Positions 44,954 through 53,913 are shown, counted from the stretch's first letter. The stretch: DNA of 64,000 bases from Halomonas sp. SpR1 (GCF_031010175.1 NZ_JAUAMB010000003.1:62001-126000); one strand, 5' to 3'. Notes: generated by a model from the sequence alone, not told the origin. Translations and numbers: made by a program.

Positions 44954-47900
44954 TTTATTGCTCTCTCTTGCCTATTGTTGGGATAACGGTGAGATACCGA
45001 CGTCAATTGCGCCAATAGTGCCTGCAGGGGATGGAGCAACGTTTGCGCTGAGTAACGTTGCACTTGGCTACGGCAGGAGTATCCGGTAGCCAACAGCTTA
45101 CCCGTGTTGTCATCGGCCTCGACCTGGGGCTGCCAGGACTGGGCGTAGATCGTTTTTGACGTAGCAGTGTTGCGGGTTTCGTGGCCGTAGGTGCCGGACA
45201 TGCCGCAGCAGCCGGTGGCCATCAATTCAAGCTCTAACCCAAACGCCGCAAACACCTGCTGCCACGCTTTGGGGCTGCCCGGCGCGTTGGTCTTCTCGGT
45301 GCAGTGGGAGAGCAGCTTAAATCCTGGGTCGGTGAGCTTAAGCTGGCTGGGCGCCAGGGTAGTGATGCGGGTCGCCAGCCACTCCTGCAGCATCAGCACC
45401 TCAGGCACCGCCTCATTGCCCAACGCTTTGACGTACTCCTGGCGATAGGTCAGCGTCATCGCCGGGTCGATACCCACCATGGGGATATCAAAGCGCGCCA
45501 GGGTGCGCAGCCGCTCGGCCTGCTTGGCGGCGGTACGCTCGAAGGCTCCCAAAAAGCCCTGCACCTGGAGTGGTTTGCCGTTCGCGGAGAAGGGCATCAC
45601 AAACACGCGCAGGTTAAGTCGCGACAACAGCTCGACGACATCCATTACCAGCTTGGCTTCAAAGTGGGTGGTGAAGGCGTCCTGAACAATAATCACGCTG
45701 TTGGCGCGCTGCTGTTCGGTGAGCAGGGCCAGCGAGAGGGGCGTTGCCTCGGCGATGCCCCAGGCGTGCAGCTGCTTTTTAACGCTGGCCCGAGAGAGTG
45801 CGGGGGAATCACTCATGCCCAGCGTACGGCGCATTAACCGCTCTACCCAGCGTTGACCAATCACCGCGTTATACAGCGGCGCGGCCTTGGCCAGGGTGGG
45901 CAGCATAAACTCGGTGCCGCCAATGACGTAGTCGCGCAGCGGGCGCAGGTAGCGGCCGTGGTAGACCTCCAAGAACTGCGAACGGAACTGCGGTACGTTG
46001 ACTTTAATCGGGCACTGACCCGCACAGGATTTGCACGCCAGGCAGCCCGCCATGGCGTCGTAGACTTCATGGGAGTAGTCGTGGTGCTGTTTGCGGCTTA
46101 GGGTATTCGCCACCCGCAGCGGAAAGCGTTTAATAAAGCCCCAGCCGCCCTCGGCTTTCTTCTTGCGCGACTCTTCCACCACATCGATACCCGCCTGGGA
46201 CTGCAGGCGCAGCCATTCGCGAATCAGGCTGGCGCGGCCTTTGGGCGAGTGGCGGCGATCGCGGGTGGCCTTCCAGGACGGGCACATGGGGTCATCGACA
46301 TCGTAGTTGTAGCAGGCGCCGTTGCCGTTACAGTAGACCGCGGCGTCGTAAGCCTGCCAGGCACGCTCGTCGATGGTACGGTCGAGCTGGCCGCGCATGG
46401 GCACGCCATCAATGGTCAGCAGATCGGGGTCGCTATCCTTGGCGATGAGCTTGCTGCTCTCGGAGGGCGTTGCGATCTTGCCAGGGTTTAGCTGGTTAAA
46501 CGGATCAAAGGCGGCTTTGACCCGCTGCAGGCTGGGGTAGAGTTCGCCAAAGAACCTGGGGGCGTACTCCGAGCGCACGCCCTTGCCGTGTTCGCCCCAC
46601 AGCAGGCCGCCGTATTTTTGGGTAAGCGCTGCCACCTCATCGGAGACCGCTCGAATCAGTTTTTCCTGCTCGGGATCCTTCATATCGATGGCGGGGCGTA
46701 CGTGCAGTACCCCTGCATCCACATGGCCAAACATGCCGTAAGCAAGCCCGCGGGCATCCAGCGCGGCGCGAAACTCGGCAATAAAGTCCGCCAGATGCTC
46801 CGGTGGCACGGCGGTATCTTCCACAAATGGAATCGGGCGCTTCTCACCCTGGACATTGCCGAGCAGGCCCACCGAACGTTTGCGCATGGCATAGACTTTT
46901 TGAATCTGCCCGCGCCCTTCGGCCAGGGTATAGCCCAGGCGCTCGACGCTGGTGTCTTGGCTCAGTTGTTCGGTAAAAGACCTTACCCGCTCGGTGAGGG
47001 CGTTTTCATTGTCGTCATTAAACTCGATCAGATTGATGCCGCGAATCGGCGCCGTTCCGGTTGCTGGGAAAAACTCGGCCACGCTGTCCCAGACAAAGTC
47101 CTCCATGGCGAGCTGGAGGACGGTGTCATCCACCGTTTCGATGGAGGTGGGTCGAGCGCTGGCGGCTTTCAGCGTTTTGGCATCGCGCAGCGCGTCCATA
47201 AAACTGGTATAGCGCACGTTGACCAGCGTGGAATGCTTGGGGATCGGCAGCACATTGAGCACCGCTTCGTTTAGAAAGCCTAATGAGCCTTCCGAGCCGC
47301 ACAGCAGACTGTTGAGGTTAAGCTGGCCGTCACCATCGCGCAAATGGGCCAGGTCGTAGCCGGTTAAACAGCGGTTGAGCGGCGGAAATTTAGCCGCAAT
47401 CAGCTCACGCTGCTGGTCGATAATCTCGGCGGCGGTGGTATGCACGCGGCCAAGAATGCCTTCCTGCTGGCGCTCGGCCTGTTCTTCGTCCTGGGTTAAA
47501 GCACGGCTGTGCAGGTGCTGACCGCCGATCAGAATGGTATCCAGTTCCAGTACGTGATCGCGGGTTTTGCCGTATTCGCAGCTGCCCTGGCCGCTGGCAT
47601 CGGTGGAGATCATGCCGCCAAGGGTGGCGCGATTGGAGGTGGAGAGCTCCGGGGCGAAAAACAGCCCGTGGGGTTTGAGCGCCGCGTTGAGCTGGTCTTT
47701 GATCACCCCCGCCTGGACACGCACCCGGCGGTTTTCAACGTCGATCTCAAGGATCTGGTGCATATGGCGGGAGACATCCACCACGATACCGTCGGTGAGG
47801 GACTGACCGTTGGTGCCGGTGCCGCCGCCGCGGGGCGTTAGCAGAATATCGCGATGCGGCAGTTCAGCAGCCAGTTTTGCCAGGCGTTCAAGGTCTGCTG

Positions 47901-48078
47901 CGTGCTTAGGAAACACCACTGCCTGAGGCAGGCGCTGGTATATCGAGTTATCCGTCGCCAGCACCGTGCGGTTGGCATAATCCGGGGCGATTTCGCCCTC
48001 AAAGCCGCGGGCGCGCAAGGCCTCTAGAAACGCCACATACCCTCTTTGCACGGCCACCTTGCCTACCATTGCGATCAT
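44950..48078 (-). CDS. ydiJ: D-2-hydroxyglutarate dehydrogenase, YdiJ type (FAD and 4Fe-4S)
   Basis: A 1042-residue two-part oxidoreductase. The N-terminal half is a PCMH-type FAD domain (LLTPRGGGTGTNGQSL, then LGGMISTDASGQGSCEYGKTRDH) with an FAD-oxidase C-terminal domain (YGGLLWGEHGKGVRSEYAP). The C-terminal half has iron-sulfur cysteines (CLACKSCAGQCPIKVNVP) and CCG-type motifs (ATGCCGMSGTYGHE). YdiJ proteins oxidise D-2-hydroxyglutarate to 2-oxoglutarate. It overlaps both neighbours by four bases. The alternative, a D-lactate dehydrogenase, is less likely given hglS beside it. Confidence 0.92.
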   Translation of the reverse strand: MIAMVGKVAVQRGYVAFLEALRARGFEGEIAPDYANRTVLATDNSIYQRLPQAVVFPKHAADLERLAKLAAELPHRDILLTPRGGGTGTNGQSLTDGIVVDVSRHMHQILEIDVENRRVRVQAGVIKDQLNAALKPHGLFFAPELSTSNRATLGGMISTDASGQGSCEYGKTRDHVLELDTILIGGQHLHSRALTQDEEQAERQQEGILGRVHTTAAEIIDQQRELIAAKFPPLNRCLTGYDLAHLRDGDGQLNLNSLLCGSEGSLGFLNEAVLNVLPIPKHSTLVNVRYTSFMDALRDAKTLKAASARPTSIETVDDTVLQLAMEDFVWDSVAEFFPATGTAPIRGINLIEFNDDNENALTERVRSFTEQLSQDTSVERLGYTLAEGRGQIQKVYAMRKRSVGLLGNVQGEKRPIPFVEDTAVPPEHLADFIAEFRAALDARGLAYGMFGHVDAGVLHVRPAIDMKDPEQEKLIRAVSDEVAALTQKYGGLLWGEHGKGVRSEYAPRFFGELYPSLQRVKAAFDPFNQLNPGKIATPSESSKLIAKDSDPDLLTIDGVPMRGQLDRTIDERAWQAYDAAVYCNGNGACYNYDVDDPMCPSWKATRDRRHSPKGRASLIREWLRLQSQAGIDVVEESRKKKAEGGWGFIKRFPLRVANTLSRKQHHDYSHEVYDAMAGCLACKSCAGQCPIKVNVPQFRSQFLEVYHGRYLRPLRDYVIGGTEFMLPTLAKAAPLYNAVIGQRWVERLMRRTLGMSDSPALSRASVKKQLHAWGIAEATPLSLALLTEQQRANSVIIVQDAFTTHFEAKLVMDVVELLSRLNLRVFVMPFSANGKPLQVQGFLGAFERTAAKQAERLRTLARFDIPMVGIDPAMTLTYRQEYVKALGNEAVPEVLMLQEWLATRITTLAPSQLKLTDPGFKLLSHCTEKTNAPGSPKAWQQVFAAFGLELELMATGCCGMSGTYGHETRNTATSKTIYAQSWQPQVEADDNTGKLLATGYSCRSQVQRYSAQTLLHPLQALLAQLTSVSHRYPNNRQERAIK

Positions 48079-49328
48079 GCCTTGAGCGTCTCCAGCGCCT
48101 GCTCGATGAGCCCCAGGCCTTCTGCCATGATCTCTGGTTCGGTGGTCAAAGGCGGCAATAAGCGCAGGACATTACGTTTACGGCCACTGGGCATTAATAA
48201 AACCCCGGCATCACGACCGGCTGCCAACAGGTTGGCCAGGTGCTCCGCCCCCGTCGCGTTTTCAGTGTCTTCAAAGACAATGCCGCGCATAGCGCCAATG
48301 CCTGTCATCGCCCCCACCATGGGGAAGCGCTCGCTTGCTTTCCAGCGCTGATAAGCACTAACAATCGCCGCTTCTTGTGCATCTGACCATGCACTTAGCG
48401 CGTCTTCCTGCATGGCATCCATCACTGCCAGTGCAGCCGCGCAGGCCACCGCATTCCCCGAATAGGTGCCGCCCAAGGCGCCTTTGGGCAACGCATCCAT
48501 TAATTCGCGCCGGCCTACCACTGCGGCTAACGGCAAGCCTGCGGCCATGCTCTTCCCCATTAGCAAGAGATCCGGCTCGATGCCCAAATGGGTAAAGCCA
48601 AACCGCTGGCCAGTTCGCCCAAAGCCAGACTGAATTTCGTCACAAATCAATACGATGTTGTGTTTATCGCAAACGTCTCGCAGTACTTTGGCAAACTTCG
48701 GGCAGAGTAAACGAAAGCCACCTTCGCCCTGAATGGGCTCAACGATAATGCTGGCGACTTCATCGACAGGTATTTCAACGTCAAACAGCCTTTCCAGCGC
48801 AGTAAGCGCCTGCTCCGCTGTCACACCACTATCCCGGCTAGGAAAAGGCAGGTGATAAACCGGCCCCGGCAAGGCGCCTAATCCCGATTTGTAAGGTTTA
48901 ACTTTGCCATTTAGGTTTAACGCTGCCAGCGTCCGGCCATGGAAAGCATCATCAAACGCAATAACCGCTTGCCGCCCCGTCACGCCGCGGGCAACTTTAA
49001 GCGCATTTTCGGTGGCCTCTGCGCCACTGTTCGTCAACATGCACGACAACGGATACGAGACCGGCACGAACTGATTCAGCGCTTCCGTCACCGCTAGATA
49101 GCCTCGATGCGGCAGCGCATTAAAGGCAGAGTGCATTAAGGTCTCGACTTGGGCTTTAACGGCTTCGACAACCGCTGGATGGCTATGGCCAAGATTCAGC
49201 ACGCCAATGCCACCGATAAAATCGATATAACGCTGGTCGGCTTCATCCCAAACTTCAGCATTACGCCCACGCGCAATACAAATCGGGTGTATGACACCCA
49301 GCGCGGCACTTACATGGGGAAGATCCAT
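48075..49328 (-). CDS. Class III aminotransferase, probable 2-aminoadipate transaminase
   Basis: A 417-residue PLP enzyme of the GABA-aminotransferase fold. The motifs are LTNSGAEATENALKVAR, FDDAFHGRTLAALNLNG, ICDEIQSGFGRTG and the PLP lysine in LLLMGKSMAAGLPL. In P. putida a gene of this family (PP_4108) converts L-2-aminoadipate to 2-oxoadipate; the position here, first in an operon with ydiJ and hglS, supports that role over GABA or ornithine. The ATG at 49328 has AGGAGA upstream; the ATG at 49349 lies before that ribosome site. Confidence 0.87.
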   Translation of the reverse strand: MDLPHVSAALGVIHPICIARGRNAEVWDEADQRYIDFIGGIGVLNLGHSHPAVVEAVKAQVETLMHSAFNALPHRGYLAVTEALNQFVPVSYPLSCMLTNSGAEATENALKVARGVTGRQAVIAFDDAFHGRTLAALNLNGKVKPYKSGLGALPGPVYHLPFPSRDSGVTAEQALTALERLFDVEIPVDEVASIIVEPIQGEGGFRLLCPKFAKVLRDVCDKHNIVLICDEIQSGFGRTGQRFGFTHLGIEPDLLLMGKSMAAGLPLAAVVGRRELMDALPKGALGGTYSGNAVACAAALAVMDAMQEDALSAWSDAQEAAIVSAYQRWKASERFPMVGAMTGIGAMRGIVFEDTENATGAEHLANLLAAGRDAGVLLMPSGRKRNVLRLLPPLTTEPEIMAEGLGLIEQALETLKA

Positions 49329-49416
49329 TGTCGTGACGTCTCCTGTCATTTCATGTGAATGACAGTATCAAAGCAAATTCACGCAACGGTTCACAAACGA
49401 AAAAAAACGCTCAATG

Positions 49417-49433
49417 CATTCCAAATTGGAATG
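49417..49433. promoter_or_regulatory. Palindromic operator candidate upstream of the aminotransferase operon
   Basis: CATTCCAAATTGGAATG is a perfect palindrome about 90 bases before the operon start. GGAATG half-sites recur at about 49489 and in the lysR-amaB promoter region (about 38984), which could mean one regulator for both operons. Otherwise 49329-49535 is AT-rich and gene-free. Confidence 0.55.
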
Positions 49434-49535
49434 TTAAGAGCAAAAACAGCAGGTATTTAAAGTAAAAAAAGCGCAATGCTGCAAAAAAGGAATGGTTTTT
49501 AAATTAACGAACCCAAGAAGTAAACGATAAGAGCG

Positions 49536-50357
49536 CTACAGCCCTTCCAGCAGCCGCAGAATCATTTGCGGCTGCTGGTTGGCCTGGGCCAGCATAGCGA
49601 TGCCTGCCTGCTGAAGGATACGCGCGCGAAGAAGGCTGGAAACTTCTTTCGCGTAGTCGGCGTCCTGAATGCGCGACCGCGCATCAGAAGTGTTAACGAT
49701 GCTGTTATTGAGCCCATCAATCACACTTTCAAAGCGGTTCTGAACGGCGCCCAAATAGCTGCGCTGTTGATCTAGCCGTTTGATCGCTTCATCCACCATA
49801 TCGATAGGATTACCCGTCGAACTGCCATCGTCCAATACGTTTAGGCCTTCCAGCCCCAAACCCTGCAAATTCATGGCTTCAAAGCGAACGGCAATGCTAT
49901 CACCAACGTTAGCGCCCACCTGAATATTCAGCGACTTAGTGTCATTCAACAGCCCAACACCGTTGAACTTACTCTGCCCGGCAACGCGGTCAATCTCTTC
50001 CATGCGCTGGCCAATCTCGGCTTGGATAGAAGCAAGATCATTGGAAGAGTTGGTGCCGTTAGCCGCTTGTACGCTCAGCTCACGGATGCGCTGCAGGTTA
50101 TCGTTAATCTGATTGAGCGAGCCTTCCGCTGTCTGCACCATAGAGATGCCATCATTGGTGTTGCGGATCGCCTGGGTCATGCCTTTAATTTGTGACGTCA
50201 TGCGATTGGCGATCGCCTGTCCGGCGGCGTCATCTTTGGCACTATTAATGCGCAACCCGGAAGAGAGGCGCTGCATTGCGGTCTGCATGGATTGCTGACT
50301 GCCGCGCAGGTTATTCTGCACGATAAGCGACATCACATTAGTATTTAGGCTGAACAA
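49536..50357 (-). CDS. fliC: Flagellin (short, D0-D1 type)
   Basis: A 273-residue flagellin with conserved N- and C-terminal D0/D1 helices: SLNTNVMSLIVQNNLRGSQQSMQTAMQRLSSGLRINSAKDDAAG at the start and SRIQDADYAKEVSSLLRARILQQAGIAMLAQANQQPQMIL at the end. The variable central domains are almost absent. The start is TTG at 50357, needed to include the conserved NTNV motif, with GGAGG 11 bases upstream. No other flagellar gene is in the window. A sigma-28 promoter lies upstream. Confidence 0.93.
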   Translation of the reverse strand: MFSLNTNVMSLIVQNNLRGSQQSMQTAMQRLSSGLRINSAKDDAAGQAIANRMTSQIKGMTQAIRNTNDGISMVQTAEGSLNQINDNLQRIRELSVQAANGTNSSNDLASIQAEIGQRMEEIDRVAGQSKFNGVGLLNDTKSLNIQVGANVGDSIAVRFEAMNLQGLGLEGLNVLDDGSSTGNPIDMVDEAIKRLDQQRSYLGAVQNRFESVIDGLNNSIVNTSDARSRIQDADYAKEVSSLLRARILQQAGIAMLAQANQQPQMILRLLEGL

Positions 50358-50420
50358 CGCGTGTCGTGCCTCCGGGAGGGGGAAGTTAGCCTGCCCAACT
50401 TATTGGGGGCTGCAAGGTTA

Positions 50421-50447
50421 CTATCGGCCTAGAAGCAAAAACCATTA
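50421..50447 (-). promoter_or_regulatory. Sigma-28 promoter of the flagellin gene
   Basis: The minus strand reads TAAT, 15 bases, GCCGATAG, close to TAAA-N15-GCCGATAA. It overlaps the last bases of folK and gives a leader of about 60 bases. Confidence 0.8.
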
Positions 50448-50888
50448 ACGCGTTTGTGATAAGAGGGTGCGGCCACTGCTCGCTAACACTTCATCGACAG
50501 GTTTTTTCACGTAATCGTGCCGATAATAGCCGTCATCGACCACCTCCCCATCCCAGGCCACAATGTCTAGATCCATGGTGCGTGGCCCCGACTTAATCGC
50601 TCCTCTAACACGGCCCAGACGATCCTCCACCCCTTTGAGATAAGCACGAAAAGCCTCACGCTCAAGCGGTGTGCTCACCAACAGCGCGGCATTGAGAAAG
50701 TCGGGCTGATGCTGGTACCCCACCGGCCTGGTGCGAATCGTTTTTGAGCGAGCTAACAGATTGCATTCACGACTAATGATATCAAGCGCCTGAACCACAT
50801 AGTGATCGGGTTCAATGTTAGAGCCTAAAGAGATCAAGCACTCATGGAGCTGGGCAGAGGGGGCGGCAGATAGCGTCGTTGGAGGCAT
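50445..50888 (-). CDS. folK: 2-amino-4-hydroxy-6-hydroxymethyldihydropteridine diphosphokinase
   Basis: A 147-residue HPPK that transfers pyrophosphate from ATP to the pterin in folate synthesis. Motifs are CLISLGSNIEPD, QPDFLNAALLVST, RLGRVRGAIKSGPRTMDLDIV and a terminal VKKPVDE region that replaces the usual HPR motif. The N-terminus has about 15 extra residues. It could be a second, divergent FolK paralogue because it pairs with a pteridine-reductase-like gene instead of panB/pcnB. Confidence 0.9.
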   Translation of the reverse strand: MPPTTLSAAPSAQLHECLISLGSNIEPDHYVVQALDIISRECNLLARSKTIRTRPVGYQHQPDFLNAALLVSTPLEREAFRAYLKGVEDRLGRVRGAIKSGPRTMDLDIVAWDGEVVDDGYYRHDYVKKPVDEVLASSGRTLLSQTR

Positions 50889-51054
50889 AGCGACATCCTG
50901 TTAAAAGTGACGTCTCGTAGAGCATCCTGAAAGTAGGACACTTCTACTCATACTCCTAAGCTAGCGCTTCGTGCAAGCTGTGTATAAGTTATTGACAAAC
51001 GTTTCACTCACGCAGAAAGTCTTCCCATACCAATAAAACAGTAGGGAACGCTCT

Positions 51055-51801
51055 ATGTGCCATCAAGCTGCTCTGGTAACCGGCGGCGCCACCCGCTTGG
51101 GTCGCTACTTTTCCGAAGCCCTGGCCGATGCGGGTTACGATATTGCTCTACACGTTAATAGCTCGCGGGAGGAGGCCGAAGAGGTCGCCAGTGGTATCCG
51201 CGCCAAGGGGCGGGAGTGCGCAATATTCTCCTGCGATTTTTTAAACGACGACTTAAATGCCTTAATCCAGTCGGCCAAGCAGCGCTTCCCAGGGCTTAAC
51301 TTGCTGCTGAACAGCGCCTCCGCCTACGAGTCAGCGCCAATTTCCGCGACCGAACTGGCGATGCTGGAAACCCAGTTCAGGGTCAATATGTTTACCCCAT
51401 TACTGCTCACCCGCCACTTTGCCAAAGAGGTTAAAGAGGGCCAGGTGATCAATATCATTGATAACAAAGTTGCCTATCACCAATACCCCTACGCAGCGTA
51501 TCTGTTATCGAAAAAAAGTCTGGCAGAGATGACCCGTATGGCAGCGCTAGAGTTTGCCCCGCGCATTCGCGTTAACGGCATCGCCCCTGGCGTAGTACTG
51601 CCTGCCTCACAGCGCACCAGCGACTATATTGAGTGGCGCATTGAAGGCATTCCGCTAAAGCGCCAGGGTGACCCCGAATACCTTGTACAAGCTTTGCACT
51701 ACTTATTGAACACCCCTTTTGTGGCAGGGCAAATTCTGTTTGTGGATGGCGGGGAGTCTATCAACCTAGAGGGTCGCCACTCGGAAAATTACGGCTCTTG
51801 A
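51055..51801 (+). CDS. SDR pteridine reductase-like protein (FolM/PTR1-like)
   Basis: A 248-residue short-chain dehydrogenase. The cofactor motif TGGATRLGRYFSEALADAGYDIALHVNSS has Arg in the TGxxxRxG form seen in FolM and pteridine reductases, indicating NADPH. The active-site region has YPYAAYLLSKKSL (Tyr and Lys four apart) and APGVVLP. It is divergent from folK (166 bases), supporting a pterin role such as dihydromonapterin reduction. An unspecialised SDR cannot be excluded. Confidence 0.8.
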   Translation: MCHQAALVTGGATRLGRYFSEALADAGYDIALHVNSSREEAEEVASGIRAKGRECAIFSCDFLNDDLNALIQSAKQRFPGLNLLLNSASAYESAPISATELAMLETQFRVNMFTPLLLTRHFAKEVKEGQVINIIDNKVAYHQYPYAAYLLSKKSLAEMTRMAALEFAPRIRVNGIAPGVVLPASQRTSDYIEWRIEGIPLKRQGDPEYLVQALHYLLNTPFVAGQILFVDGGESINLEGRHSENYGS

Positions 51802-52071
51802 AAAATATTGCCCATAAAACGTAAATTCACTGATACCAGATTCATTGATACATCGGGCCGTACGTATTTCAGTCTTCAGGCAACTACCAGCAACGTAACA
51901 CTTACGGCCCCTTTTCGGTTAGGTAAAGAGCAGTACGTGTCAGCAAAAATGAGGGTGACACCTCTTGGGGAACCTACGCAGCTGGGTTACTATTTTGCCG
52001 CTTTTCGTTTCTCCCCCACTGCCATTAGGATCTCCTCTGGCTGACGGTTAATTGTTCTGGATTATCTTCCC
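51802..52071. other. Gap between the SDR and YejM-like genes
   Basis: A 78-codon frame starting with TTG at 51808 (MPIKRKFTDTRFIDTSG...) runs to 52044, but it has no ribosome site, no recognisable domain and a poor composition. It is noted but not called as a gene. No hairpin or promoter stood out. Confidence 0.5.
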
Positions 52072-53913
52072 ATGATCGCGAAGCTCTTTTTTCACTGGCG
52101 TTGGCTCGCTGCCTGGACCCTCGCCAATATGCTGTTGGGTTGGTTAATCGCCAGTCGTTATATCCCCTATATAGATCCGGATGGGGCAACGCAATGGGGC
52201 TATCTCCTGCTGATTTTCCTCGGTCATTTGGCTCTGTTGATTTGGCTGGGCGCTCTGCCGTTATTCCTACTGGCTAGCGTTATTCGAGGCAAGTGGTTAT
52301 GGCTGGTAACGACGCTGTGGGCCAGTGTCCTGCAACTGCTGCTCCTACTCGACACTTTTGTCTACGCCCAGTATCGCTTCCATCTGAGCGGTTTTATTCT
52401 TGACCTGCTGCTCAACGCTGGCGGCGATGTTTTCAGCTTTTCCTGGGTAGCCTGGAGCTTGGCCATCGGCGGGGCGCTGGGCATGTTGGCGCTTCAAGGC
52501 GTCATAGGACGACTGTTGAGAAAACGTTCGCTATCCTGGCCTGTGTGGTCGGTGCTGGCCATCAATGTCGTCGCTCTTCTCAGTGTGCATGGCTGGCATG
52601 CCTGGGCAGATGCTCACTATAACCGTGAGATTACCGGTATGACCCGTCACGTGCCGGTTTTCTACCCGGCCACCGCTAAGCGTTTCTTCGTCGAACAGGG
52701 GTGGGTAGATGCCCAGGCAGTACGCGATGGCGTGGAACTGGAGGCAGCGCCGGGCGGCGAGCAAGACCTGATCTACCCCATGGCGCCACTATCATGTCAA
52801 CCATCTGACGTTCCAGGCAATCTAATGCTCGTTGTTATCGATGCACTGCGCCATGACATGCTAACCCCAGAGGTGATGCCGAACCTCTATCGCTATGCCA
52901 ACCAGCCGGGCTGGCTCAAAGCTAACGAGCATATTAGCGGTGGTAACTCCACAAAGGCCGGGGTGTTCAGCCTTTTCTACGGCTTGCCGGTGACCTACTG
53001 GGACGCCTTCACCGCCAGCCAGACGCCGCCAGTTCTGATGGAGACCTTGGAAGAGCAGAACTATCGCTTCAAGGTGCTCTCCTCGGCCACCCTCGTTAGC
53101 CCTGCTTTCGACCGCAACGTCTTTGCTGGATTGGACGATGTCTCGCTCCAGCCAGCCCAGGGCGAACCCTGGGAGCGTGATCGTCAAATCACCAACGATT
53201 GGTTAGCTTGGGCAGAAGAGGAGAACCGGAATACAGATGATCGCCCCTTCTTCAGCTTTCTTTTCTATGACGCCGTGCATGGATACAGCCATCCGCCCGA
53301 CTTCCCCCGTTTCACCCCTTATTGGGAAAGCGTCAATCATATGCTTCTGGGCCCGAAGTTTGACCCAGAACCTTACTGGAATCGCTACCGGACGGCAGTA
53401 CACTATGTGGATCAACAGTTGGGCCGCGTGCTCGATGACCTGAACACCACAGGACTGCTGGACGAGACCACCGTGGTGATCACTTCAGATCATGGAGAAT
53501 CTTTCAACGAGCACGGCAAGAACTACTGGGGCCATGGCAGCAACTACACACCAGAGCAGGTAAAAGTGCCGCTGATCATGCACTTGCCGGGGCGCGCAGG
53601 TGGTGAAATCACAAGGCGCACACACCATGCTGATATTGCACCAACGCTGCTTGAAGAGATGCTAGGCTGTGAAGCCGCGCCCGAGCGCTATACCCTCGGC
53701 CACAACTTGTTGGAACCCGAACCAAAGCGTGAATGGATGCTGTCGGGGAGCTACATGGGCTACAGTATCCTGTTACCTGATTACCAGATTACCGTATACC
53801 CGGCAGGGACTTTCGAAGTCTATGACTACCAAATGAACGAACTTGATGAAGTACGCCCCGACCCCGCTGTCTCAACCCAAGTGCTTCAAGCCTTATCGCG
53901 CTTCTATCGGTGA
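52072..53913 (+). CDS. YejM/PbgA-like inner-membrane protein with sulfatase-fold domain
   Basis: A 613-residue protein. Five hydrophobic segments fill about residues 1-180 (DUF3413 region), followed by a periplasmic alkaline-phosphatase/sulfatase-fold domain (NLMLVVIDALRHDML, ISGGNSTKAGVFSLFYGLP, VVITSDHGESFNEHGKNYWGHGSNYTPEQVKVPLIMH). In enterobacteria YejM senses lipopolysaccharide and steers LpxC stability through LapB. Key metal-binding aspartates and histidines are largely retained in outline. It precedes the surface-glycan island. Confidence 0.9.
   Translation: MIAKLFFHWRWLAAWTLANMLLGWLIASRYIPYIDPDGATQWGYLLLIFLGHLALLIWLGALPLFLLASVIRGKWLWLVTTLWASVLQLLLLLDTFVYAQYRFHLSGFILDLLLNAGGDVFSFSWVAWSLAIGGALGMLALQGVIGRLLRKRSLSWPVWSVLAINVVALLSVHGWHAWADAHYNREITGMTRHVPVFYPATAKRFFVEQGWVDAQAVRDGVELEAAPGGEQDLIYPMAPLSCQPSDVPGNLMLVVIDALRHDMLTPEVMPNLYRYANQPGWLKANEHISGGNSTKAGVFSLFYGLPVTYWDAFTASQTPPVLMETLEEQNYRFKVLSSATLVSPAFDRNVFAGLDDVSLQPAQGEPWERDRQITNDWLAWAEEENRNTDDRPFFSFLFYDAVHGYSHPPDFPRFTPYWESVNHMLLGPKFDPEPYWNRYRTAVHYVDQQLGRVLDDLNTTGLLDETTVVITSDHGESFNEHGKNYWGHGSNYTPEQVKVPLIMHLPGRAGGEITRRTHHADIAPTLLEEMLGCEAAPERYTLGHNLLEPEPKREWMLSGSYMGYSILLPDYQITVYPAGTFEVYDYQMNELDEVRPDPAVSTQVLQALSRFYR

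Noticed and set aside
46588-47274. Plus-strand frame of 228 codons opposite ydiJ
   Set aside because: Composition-driven antisense frame inside a conserved gene.
44950-48078. D-lactate dehydrogenase (Dld II) as the identity of the large FAD/4Fe-4S protein
   Set aside because: Domain layout alone cannot separate the two, but overlaps with hglS and the aminotransferase make D-2-hydroxyglutarate the far likelier substrate.
51808-52044. 78-codon frame with TTG start after the SDR gene
   Set aside because: No ribosome site, unusual composition and no similarity to any family I know; left as non-coding.
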